Shown here: positions 1 through 6,557 of the stretch, piece by piece | How the letters are laid out: each line of letters starts with the position of its first letter | Numbering within the stretch: the stretch's first letter is position 1 | Notes under the pieces: generated by a model | What the model saw: the letters and a program-made list of their open reading frames with translations, nothing else | Databases searched by the model: none | What the model was told of the DNA's origin: nothing | NCBI GenBank assembly: GCA_964556565.1 | Contig: CAZKWF010000001.1 | Span: 1 to 64,000, forward strand | Origin: SOJZ01 sp964556565 | GTDB lineage: Archaea; Thermoproteota; Bathyarchaeia; Bathyarchaeales; Bathyarchaeaceae | Direction: 5' to 3' | DNA: 64,000 bases | Translations under genes and position numbers: made by a program

Positions 1-1416
1 TTATGGGCTCTCATGAACCCTGACACGGGTACGCAGCATCAAGGAACCTACACACAGGCTTTTGGAGATAATGTCAAATTCACGTATGCAAATAGCTCAT
101 CAACAACTTTAGGAACGGGTACCAGAGTAGGCAACATAACAGCTTTGGACGCGACTACGATTGAGATGTGGCTTCCTGAATTGCTCCCTGGTAAGCCTTA
201 CGGATACTTTGACCCATATCTCTTAGGCTTCGCCAACAACATAATTCCTAAACACATCTTTGAGAACATGGCCCCCGCAGACTGGACTGATAGCCCATTC
301 AACACTGGCGAAGGATCAATAGACATAGGCGGAACTACATACACTGGACCAGTAGGAACTGGCCCTTACAAATGGGTAGACTTCGACCCAGTTGCACAGC
401 TTGTTCACCTCGAAAAATTCACTGGCTACTGGAATGCATCAGCTTTGGAAGCCGACGGATTGTTCGGTGTGACGGACTACTACATCAGATTCATCGCCGA
501 CAAGACTCCGGCTCTAGCAGCGTTGAAGAACGATGAAGTCGACATTCTGGATCCTCAATACCAGATTCAAGTGGACATTCCAACCATAGACCCAGCATGG
601 GGCAAGGTGTTGCTTAATGAAGGCACAGGTAGGCAAGAAGTTGGTTACAACCATCAACACCCAATCCTTGGCACAGGTGTAGACACTCCATTGGGCCAGT
701 CTGATCCAACAAGAGCCGCCGAAGCAGCTAGTTATGTGAGAATGGCTATTGAATACGCCATCCCAAGACAACTTATCATTGACAACTTGATGGCAGGCTA
801 TGGACAACCTGCAACAACATACTGGTTACCAACATATCCTTTCTACAACGCCTCGATAACTGCAAGACCTTATGACCTATCGGAGGCAAGAGAATACTTG
901 GAGAAGGCAGGTTACACGGTTCCGGGTCCACCTCCTAAGCCGACATTTCCTTCATTCTTGCTCGGAATGTCAGCTCCCATAAGGGGCATCTACACAGATG
1001 CTGATGGAAATCCGTTGGCTAACAGGGAACTTGAGTTGAGGGAAGTTACTAACAATGCAACGTACGAAGTAGCCTATGCTAAAATAGGTCTAACAACTAC
1101 AGATCTGAGCGGCTGGTACGGTTTCACCGTAACGCCACCAAGTACAGGAGTATTCTATTATTATCTCTTTGATCGGTTAGCCGCAGTTGGGACTGAATGG
1201 ACATACGTTGGAATGCTGAATGCTTCCTCGCTTGACGATGCGTTGACACCCCTCTACGACCTAATAGCGGACAACTCTGAAACATTGGATACGATGGGCA
1301 GTCAAATAGACGCACTGCAGAGTTCAGTAAACACGATGACATACGTAGCTGTTGCGGCGCTAGTTATTGCAGTTGCATTGGTAGTCGCTATATACATGGC
1401 AAGAAAAAGGCTCTGA
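1..1416 (+). CDS. Solute-binding protein of a peptide/nickel-type ABC transporter (5' part missing)
   Basis: The frame is open from base 1, so the N-terminus lies outside the window. About the first 300 residues read as the C-terminal lobe of an SBP family 5 (DppA/OppA-like) protein: the segment GTGPYKW, a K-x-P-A-L-A-A-L-K 'binding-lobe' helix, and the terminal R-x-Y-D-x-x-x-A-x-x-x-L-x-x-A-G-Y signature. After it come a short beta-rich Ig/carboxypeptidase-regulatory-like segment, a Leu/Ser-rich coiled stretch, and a final hydrophobic helix ending ARKRL, a typical archaeal C-terminal membrane anchor. It should sit outside the membrane and deliver oligopeptides or similar solutes to a permease. 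No permease or ATPase gene is in this window; they may lie upstream. Confidence 0.85.
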   Translation, partial: LWALMNPDTGTQHQGTYTQAFGDNVKFTYANSSSTTLGTGTRVGNITALDATTIEMWLPELLPGKPYGYFDPYLLGFANNIIPKHIFENMAPADWTDSPFNTGEGSIDIGGTTYTGPVGTGPYKWVDFDPVAQLVHLEKFTGYWNASALEADGLFGVTDYYIRFIADKTPALAALKNDEVDILDPQYQIQVDIPTIDPAWGKVLLNEGTGRQEVGYNHQHPILGTGVDTPLGQSDPTRAAEAASYVRMAIEYAIPRQLIIDNLMAGYGQPATTYWLPTYPFYNASITARPYDLSEAREYLEKAGYTVPGPPPKPTFPSFLLGMSAPIRGIYTDADGNPLANRELELREVTNNATYEVAYAKIGLTTTDLSGWYGFTVTPPSTGVFYYYLFDRLAAVGTEWTYVGMLNASSLDDALTPLYDLIADNSETLDTMGSQIDALQSSVNTMTYVAVAALVIAVALVVAIYMARKRL

Positions 1417-1440
1417 TTGGGCCTTCCAACCCTTTTTTTA
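1407..1440 (+). terminator. Possible terminator between convergent genes
   Basis: AAGGC (1407-1411) can pair with GCCTT (1421-1425), and a run of seven T follows at 1433-1439, just past the stop codon of the binding protein. Archaeal termination relies mainly on U-runs, so the T-run is the stronger part of the call. Confidence 0.4.
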
Positions 1441-1451
1441 TATCTAGACAA

Positions 1452-1826
1452 TCACAGAATCAAAAAAGCTGAGACAAGGGATTCTAGAAATAGGATGATT
1501 CCTGCCAAGATATACAGATTAGCCTTTCTCTCACTCTTCTTCTGTTTTTCTTCAGACCACTTCTCATCAGAATGAAAGATATACTCCCTGATTTTACTTG
1601 GAAAAATTGAGGACGACATTGCTACTAACCCACCTGCCAAAAAAATAATGCCACAATTAAGAAGCAGCATCATAGGAAAAAACCCTGCTTTCACTAAACT
1701 GAGCACGTCAACCCCAAGAAATACCGACAAAAATAGTAGTAACAAAAGGTCAACTACCAAAAAGATGAGATTAACTTTCAAAACCAAAGTTACCGGCTGT
1801 CGCCAATTCCAAGGCATATCGATCAT
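1452..1826 (-). CDS. Small integral membrane protein, unknown function
   Basis: A 124-residue protein with hydrophobic segments at about residues 13-33, 45-70 (possibly two helices) and 105-124. A strongly charged loop lies between them at about 72-103 (Lys/Glu-rich). No domain is recognised. It is convergent with the ABC binding protein and transcribed away from the UPF0282 gene. Its hydrophobic pattern and length support a real gene over the antisense frame at 1648-1923, which has no such organisation. Confidence 0.55.
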   Translation of the reverse strand: MIDMPWNWRQPVTLVLKVNLIFLVVDLLLLLFLSVFLGVDVLSLVKAGFFPMMLLLNCGIIFLAGGLVAMSSSIFPSKIREYIFHSDEKWSEEKQKKSERKANLYILAGIILFLESLVSAFLIL

Positions 1827-2020
1827 TAATAATGTCAGTAATAATCTATTATTTCTTTACTGTATCACGAAAGATTTCCATTATAATAAGAGTGGGCTCT
1901 CGCACTCAAGATCACAATCATAAATCAGTGGGGCCAGAGTCGTCATCGCCCACCAAGCAAAATTAAATGTAAACCCTACATAAAAACGTATAGTTGATAG
2001 AAACGGTGTGTTGAACGTGG

Positions 2021-3001
2021 ATGCTTAAAAAAATCAGGGTTGTTCCGTTGGCTGCGGAGAGTCTCGGCGTTAGGTCGATGTGCACATACGTGAAGACCTC
2101 TGACGTGAAAGTGCTTTTGGATGCTGGGGCTTCTTTGGGTCCAAGCCGCTTCGGTTTCCCTCCGCATCCTAGAGAGTATGAAGCCATGGCTGAATGTCGC
2201 GAGAGAATTTCAAAGGCTGCAGAAGAGACAGATTTGGTCACGGTGAGTCATTATCATTTTGATCACCACACTCCTTCGTTTACGGACTGGTTCTGTAACT
2301 GGTCTTCTGCTGAGATGGCTAGACGAATCTACTTGGGAAAGCTGGTTCTCGTCAAGGATTATCGAGTTATGATTAACTCCAGTCAGAGGCGTCGAGGCTG
2401 GATGTTCAAGAAAACGGGTGGCAAGCATGCTGTGAGACTGGAGGTTGCGGACGGCAGAACGTTTAAGTTTGGAGAAACGAGGGTGAAGTTTTCTGAACCC
2501 GTTTTCCACGGAGCCGAGAACACGCCGCTAGGCTGGGTTTTGATGACCACCATTCAACGTGGTGATGAAAGAATATTGTTTGCACCTGATGTTCAAGGTC
2601 CCATGTACGGTCATACGTTGAAGCTAATTCTTGGCGAAAGACCACAGTTGGTCATTATAGGTGGGCCCCCACTTTATTTGACAGGATTCAGAGTGTCAGA
2701 AGACCACATTCAATGTGGAATGCGAAATCTTGAAATCGTAGTCAAGAATGTTCCGTTAACGATTTTGGAGCATCATATCCTACGGGATGAACGATGGAGA
2801 GAACTTTCGCAACCAATCTTTGACGCAGCATCAAAAATGGGCCACGTGGTTGTTACGGCTGCTGAATTTGCTGAGAAAGAGAACAATTTGTTAGAATTTC
2901 GTAGGAAGCCACTATTTGAAACTGAGCCCCCGAGCCTCGAGTTTGAAAAGTGGATGAAACTACCACTTTCTGAAAGGAAAGCAGTTAGACCACCAACCTA
3001 A
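2021..3001 (+). CDS. UPF0282 family metallo-beta-lactamase-fold protein
   Basis: A 326-residue protein with the metal-binding motif H77-Y-H79-F-D81-H82 (in SHYHFDHH) typical of metallo-beta-lactamase-fold hydrolases. A second conserved histidine segment (VFHGAENTPLGW) and FAPDVQGP supply further likely metal ligands. Length and the N-terminal VVPLAAESLGVRSMCT pattern fit the archaeal UPF0282 family (MJ1629-like), whose substrate is unknown. It stands alone: a membrane protein gene runs the other way upstream, and a short DUF6326 membrane protein follows after about 190 bp. The start is the first ATG of the open frame. Confidence 0.85.
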   Translation: MLKKIRVVPLAAESLGVRSMCTYVKTSDVKVLLDAGASLGPSRFGFPPHPREYEAMAECRERISKAAEETDLVTVSHYHFDHHTPSFTDWFCNWSSAEMARRIYLGKLVLVKDYRVMINSSQRRRGWMFKKTGGKHAVRLEVADGRTFKFGETRVKFSEPVFHGAENTPLGWVLMTTIQRGDERILFAPDVQGPMYGHTLKLILGERPQLVIIGGPPLYLTGFRVSEDHIQCGMRNLEIVVKNVPLTILEHHILRDERWRELSQPIFDAASKMGHVVVTAAEFAEKENNLLEFRRKPLFETEPPSLEFEKWMKLPLSERKAVRPPT

Positions 3002-3195
3002 TTGTATGCATGTACTGTTGTTGGCAGCCCCATAGGATTGTTATTTTGAAGTATAAGCCTTGGGAAGATGTGGTTGGAGGTTTCTGAAAAAGGGAGCGTC
3101 CAACTGTGTGATTAAGAGACAGGCCTCGGTTAAACTTATATTCTTTTGAAAACTACAGAGCCGTATTATTGATCAAAAGCAGGTGCTATTAAATC

Positions 3196-3597
3196 ATGGA
3201 AAAATTGACTTTGAAAGTAAGAATTTCAGTGTTGTGGATCTTGATGGCAGTGGCGATGTCAGCCCACAGTGTGTTGTATTTCATGGAGGAGGGTATAATA
3301 CAGGACATAATGTCTGGAGATATCTGGGTGGGGATGGACCCAACACAAATGTCGTTAATGATGTCACTCTTCTGGCTGATCCCACTGTGGATGGCGTTTC
3401 TATCTGTGACTTTAAAAGGTTCAGCAAATCGCTGGACAAATATAGTTCTAGGCATAGTCTTTACGATTCTTAACATCTGGCACATAACTGAGCCATGTTG
3501 CACTATGATTCACCAGAAACTAGTTGTTGTCTCAACGATTATCGCCACAACACTGATTACATGGTATGCATACAAGTGGCCCAAAAAAGAAGCCTGA
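3196..3597 (+). CDS. DUF6326-like four-helix membrane protein
   Basis: A 133-residue protein with four hydrophobic helices (about residues 8-30, 52-72, 80-98 and 108-127) and a short charged C-terminus. The pattern (N-terminal LKVRISVLWIL, internal IWHITEP) matches small membrane proteins annotated as DUF6326, of unknown function. An AT-rich promoter-like stretch (AAACTTATATTC, near 3134) lies about 60 bp upstream. The overlapping frames at 3183-3473 and 3189-3503 are out of phase with this hydrophobic pattern and were discarded. Confidence 0.7.
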   Translation: MEKLTLKVRISVLWILMAVAMSAHSVLYFMEEGIIQDIMSGDIWVGMDPTQMSLMMSLFWLIPLWMAFLSVTLKGSANRWTNIVLGIVFTILNIWHITEPCCTMIHQKLVVVSTIIATTLITWYAYKWPKKEA

Positions 3598-3680
3598 GAC
3601 ATAACGCACATCGATATGAGCGGTTCCATGCTCATAAACCGCCGAACTCAACTATTTCGCTAAAGGCAGACTTGCGTGGA

Positions 3681-4490
3681 CTATTTGCTCACTTTGTGTG
3701 CTTCAACTTTCACACTTGTTATTTTTCCCTTTAACTCTTCAGATATATCGATATCATAACTTGACTCAGATACAATTTTGACCTTTTTGAACCCTGCTTT
3801 CCTCATTGTTTCCAAGTATTCACCTTTTTCCAAAGCTCCCGCAATGCACCCTGCCCATGCGTCAAAGCTTTTCTTTACTTCTTCAGGCATTTCCCCTTCT
3901 GTGACAAGATCAGAAATCATGATTTTCCCGCTAGGTTTCAATACTCTATAGGCTTCGCGAAACACTTTTTCTTTGTCGATGGATAGGTTGATCACGCAGT
4001 TGCTGATGATGATGTCAACCGAATTATCCTCAACTGGGAGATTCTCTATTTCACCCAACCTGAACTCTACGTTTGTGTAGCCATATTTCTCTGCGGTAGA
4101 TTTCGCACGGTCAATCATTTCTTCTGTCATGTCAACCCCAATGACTTTCCCCTTGGGTCCAACTCTTTTAGCTGCAAGAAAAACATCGATTCCACCACCC
4201 GAACCCAAGTCAAGAACGATGTCACCTTCCTTCAAGGCGGCTAACGCAACAGGATTTCCACATCCCAAACCCATGTTAGAAGCCTCTGGAACATTCTGTA
4301 AATCTTCATCAGAATAGCCTATTCTCTTCCCAAGCCCTATGAGAGAAGACTCGCATTCGCATGATCGACAACAAGAGGCTCCCGCCTTCGCCATCTCCTC
4401 ATATCTTTTCTTAACGAACTTCTTGATTTCTTCCTCGGTCGCTTGACCGACATTCTTGCTTTTAGATTTAGGTTTGTCGGGTACGCTCAT
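3681..4490 (-). CDS. arsM: Arsenite methyltransferase (ArsM)
   Basis: A 269-residue S-adenosylmethionine-dependent methyltransferase that would methylate As(III) in the cytoplasm. The AdoMet site is visible as V-L-D-L-G-S-G-G-G followed by V-I-G-V-D-M-T-x-x-M. ArsM hallmarks are present: an N-terminal Cys cluster (SCCRSCEC, about residues 39-46), NMGLGCGNP, SNCVINL and WAGCIAGAL, the conserved cysteines that bind arsenite. It is divergent from a PadR-like regulator with its own Cys-rich N-terminus, and the short shared promoter carries CCAAT/ATTGG inverted repeats. Arsenic-responsive control is therefore plausible but inferred. Confidence 0.93.
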   Translation of the reverse strand: MSVPDKPKSKSKNVGQATEEEIKKFVKKRYEEMAKAGASCCRSCECESSLIGLGKRIGYSDEDLQNVPEASNMGLGCGNPVALAALKEGDIVLDLGSGGGIDVFLAAKRVGPKGKVIGVDMTEEMIDRAKSTAEKYGYTNVEFRLGEIENLPVEDNSVDIIISNCVINLSIDKEKVFREAYRVLKPSGKIMISDLVTEGEMPEEVKKSFDAWAGCIAGALEKGEYLETMRKAGFKKVKIVSESSYDIDISEELKGKITSVKVEAHKVSK

Positions 4491-4500
4491 CGGATCACTT

Positions 4501-4560
4501 CATATTGGATGTACAATATTAATGGCTCCAAATATTTATATCTATTGGTCACCCAATATG
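4501..4560. promoter_or_regulatory. Divergent arsM / PadR-like promoter with inverted repeats
   Basis: CATATTGG (4501-4508) is repeated as CCAATATG (4553-4560), a perfect 8-bp inverted repeat. A shorter one, ATTGG (4544-4548) N4 CCAAT (4553-4557), lies beside it. Between them AATATTTATATC (4531-4542) is a good TATA box for the rightward gene, placing its transcription start near 4566. The repeats flank the promoter and are candidate operators for the adjacent regulator. Confidence 0.55.
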
Positions 4561-4578
4561 TAGTGGTTGAAACTACCT

Positions 4579-4896
4579 ATGGACTCTTGTCCGCCTGAAT
4601 GTTGCGACATGCGTGGAATGCTATCGTTTCAGATATTGTGGCTGCTGAAAAAGAAGCCTATGCACGGACAGGAATTAGCTAAAGAGATAGCGAAGAGAAG
4701 AGGAGCGAAACCAACGCCGGGAACAATCTACCCCGCTCTGAAGGACCTGAAAAACAGAGGGTTGATAGGAGGCGAAAAGAGCGGCAAATCAATTATCTAT
4801 AGTTTGACAGATAAAGGCGAAAGAGGAATAGAGAATGCCTGTCGATATTTTTGTAAGGCGTTTGGAGAAATCTTTGAAGAGTACAAATCAAGATAA
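4579..4896 (+). CDS. PadR-like winged-helix regulator with Cys-rich N-terminus
   Basis: A 105-residue PadR-family regulator: helix-turn-helix with PMHGQELAKEI, then PTPGTIYPALKDL and the wing with SIIYSLTDKGE. The N-terminus carries CPPECCDMRG, three closely spaced cysteines absent from ordinary PadR proteins and suited to metal or metalloid sensing. I chose the ATG at 4579 over the TTG at 4567 because it lies about 37 nt after the TATA box and begins MDSCPPECC. It is divergent from arsM, so its target is probably that promoter. Thiol-based arsenic sensing is inference. Confidence 0.82.
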   Translation: MDSCPPECCDMRGMLSFQILWLLKKKPMHGQELAKEIAKRRGAKPTPGTIYPALKDLKNRGLIGGEKSGKSIIYSLTDKGERGIENACRYFCKAFGEIFEEYKSR

Positions 4897-4932
4897 TTCA
4901 AAGCCGATGCTCTTCTGACCAGCGCAGAACAG

Positions 4933-5046
4933 TGGTGCGGTCGCCGGGATTTGAACCCGGGTCGTCGGCGTGGGAGGCCGAGGTCCTAACCATGCTCTCC
5001 AACCATGGGTGCAGTTCTTCACCCAAGGTTTCTAGACTACGACCGC
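4933..5046 (-). tRNA. tRNA-Gly (CCC), intron in the D-loop, CCA encoded
   Basis: On the minus strand the acceptor arms GCGGTCG and CGACCGC pair, followed by A and an encoded CCA (4933-4935). The anticodon stem TCGGC/GCCGA encloses the loop CTCCCAC, giving anticodon CCC. The T-arm is CCGGG-TTCAAAT-CCCGG. D-stem halves GTCT and GGAC are separated by far too many bases: about 37-38 extra nucleotides lie in the D-loop after GTCTAG. That extra segment folds into a hairpin (AACC...GGTT and GGGTG...CACCC). It is best read as an archaeal intron at an unusual, non-anticodon position; the exact splice sites were not resolved. Confidence 0.92.
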
Positions 5047-5243
5047 ATGCACAACAACGTTATAGAATTAGGTAAAACTGTATTTCAACCTTTATCAACA
5101 ACACAATTAGAACACCTTGTCCAGACGAGGTCACACCCGTCTCTATCTCTCCCACCATAGATCAGACCACACCGTATACCTCAAGCCACAAAATTCTCAC
5201 ATAATCCATGTCAACACAAAACCCTGACACAAAACACCAAAGG

Positions 5244-5288
5244 ACCCCCCTATGTAGGGGGTCTATGAGAGAGATATACGCACATAAC
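5244..5288 (+). promoter_or_regulatory. Hairpin/GA-box element, copy 1 (upstream of Lrp-like gene)
   Basis: CCCCCTA-TG-TAGGGGG (5246-5261) forms a perfect 7-bp inverted repeat. It is followed by TCTATGAGAGAGA (the GA box) and GCACATAAC (5280-5288), the degenerate form of the GCAAAYAAC box. The element ends 69 nt before the chosen start of the Lrp-like gene and about 35 nt before its TATA box (GATTTAAATATTTT, about 5325-5338). It belongs to a six-locus family in this window, always pointing at the downstream gene. Confidence 0.75.
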
Positions 5289-5357
5289 GTGACAAAAGAC
5301 TGGCTCTTCAAAAAAGTTGCGAAAAGATTTAAATATTTTGAATCAATAATTCGTGGC

Positions 5358-5834
5358 ATGCCAAAAGAAAAAATGATAAAACTCTTATACGAACTAGCAA
5401 AAAACTCAAAAAGAAGCGACAGAGACCTCGCAAAAATTCTAAAAGTATCACAACCAACCATCACTAGAACAAGAAAGAAACTAGAAAAAACAGGATACAT
5501 ACGAGGGTACACAGTCTTACCTGATCTAGCAAAGCTTGGATACGAAATCGCAGCCTTCACATTCATAAACATCGCTCAATCTGATGTAAAAGTCAAAACA
5601 AAAGAAATCAAAGAAAACCCAAAAATTCTATTCGCATCTACAGGTAGCGGACTACACGGATTCAATTGCACCATAGTGTCTTTACACAAGGATTTCACCG
5701 ACTTCGATCAATTCATGTCAGACATTAGGTCAAGATGGGCTGCAAACATAACCGACATCGACAACTTCCTAGTCCCGCTAAGAGGCATGACACTGAAAGA
5801 CTTCTCTTTCAAACAAATAGGAGAAACAAAATAG
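5358..5834 (+). CDS. Lrp/AsnC-like transcriptional regulator
   Basis: About 158 residues: an N-terminal winged-helix with RSDRDLAKILKVSQPTITR (recognition helix) and an RKKLEKTGYIRGYTV wing, then an alpha/beta ligand-binding-type half. The usual RAM-domain ordering is only loosely recognisable. I start it at ATG 5358, about 20-30 nt after a strong TATA box, which fits a leaderless transcript. Extending to 5208 would force translation through the hairpin/GA element, which is non-coding at its other loci. Third positions are strongly A/C, as in other genes behind this element. Its targets are unknown. Confidence 0.78.
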   Translation: MPKEKMIKLLYELAKNSKRSDRDLAKILKVSQPTITRTRKKLEKTGYIRGYTVLPDLAKLGYEIAAFTFINIAQSDVKVKTKEIKENPKILFASTGSGLHGFNCTIVSLHKDFTDFDQFMSDIRSRWAANITDIDNFLVPLRGMTLKDFSFKQIGETK

Positions 5835-5888
5835 TTTCCAAGAAGCTTAATCCACGAGCAGACTAGTGAATCATAAAACGAATGTTTG

Positions 5889-6494
5889 TTACGTCTCCTC
5901 CGATTCTTTATAGATTTCAAAAGCCCTCCTCAATTCCCTAACAGGATCCCGATGCTCATCAACCCTCAAGTCTAGTAAGGGACGAGTTCCCACATGCTCC
6001 TTTTGCGCTACAAGTAATGCAGCAGACGTTTTCCCTCGCTTATCACCTCCAGCCTTCTGTCCAGCCTCTAAAGCTTTCATTAATCTCTCCGATAATACTC
6101 CTTCTGAACTTTCAAACACCTGAGCCATCGCATCAATAACGCTGTTACCAACAAGCATGTTACCAGCGACCGCATAATCTTTCCCAATCAAATGTCCCTT
6201 CCAGTCAACGGTTTCCCTGCCAGTGAACGCGGCGCTTCTTCCTTCTTTATCTATGATAATCACCTGTCTTGATTCCCGATCAGAGTCCTCTCTCAGCATA
6301 GTTTCCAGAGCTGTTTGCGGAGAGAAACCCACCTTTAACAGTCTTAACCCGTTTATACCGTAAATAACATTGGTTGTAGCTTGAGTCGCTATGGCACCGA
6401 CTCTTGCCCCAACATGGGGAACTCGACTTCCAACCGCAGGAGCAGCAGTTGAGACACAAACGCCCAACGCTAGTGTTTCTGGACATCTAGCCAC
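5889..6494 (-). CDS. DUF1028 protein (Ntn-hydrolase-like fold)
   Basis: Matches DUF1028: LGVCVSTAAPAVGSRVPHV near the N-terminus, TNVIYGINGL, and an internal AVAGNMLVGNSVIDAM block followed by KRGKTSAALLV. Family members are 200-plus residues with an Ntn-hydrolase-like fold and unknown substrate. The first canonical start is GTG 6494, yet family-like residues (TFSIV) continue upstream in the same open frame. No ATG, GTG or TTG precedes it before a stop. An ATT at 6521, just after GAGGAAGGG, could be a rare start codon. It lies 63 bp downstream of the Lhr helicase on the same strand. Confidence 0.85.
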   Translation of the reverse strand: MARCPETLALGVCVSTAAPAVGSRVPHVGARVGAIATQATTNVIYGINGLRLLKVGFSPQTALETMLREDSDRESRQVIIIDKEGRSAAFTGRETVDWKGHLIGKDYAVAGNMLVGNSVIDAMAQVFESSEGVLSERLMKALEAGQKAGGDKRGKTSAALLVAQKEHVGTRPLLDLRVDEHRDPVRELRRAFEIYKESEET

Positions 6495-6557
6495 TATAGA
6501 AAATGTCCCAAAAATCTCAATCCCTTCCTCAGATCACGTCTTGATTGCCAAAAACTT

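Noticed and set aside
5130..5165. Minus-strand GGGAGAGATAGAGA upstream of tRNA-Gly as an element copy
   Set aside because: The GA box is loosely present but the C/G-run hairpin and GCAAAYAAC box are absent; too weak to count.
5208..5357. N-terminal extension of the Lrp-like protein from an upstream ATG
   Set aside because: It would translate through the hairpin/GA element and the TATA box; the internal ATG at 5358 fits the promoter and the family start.
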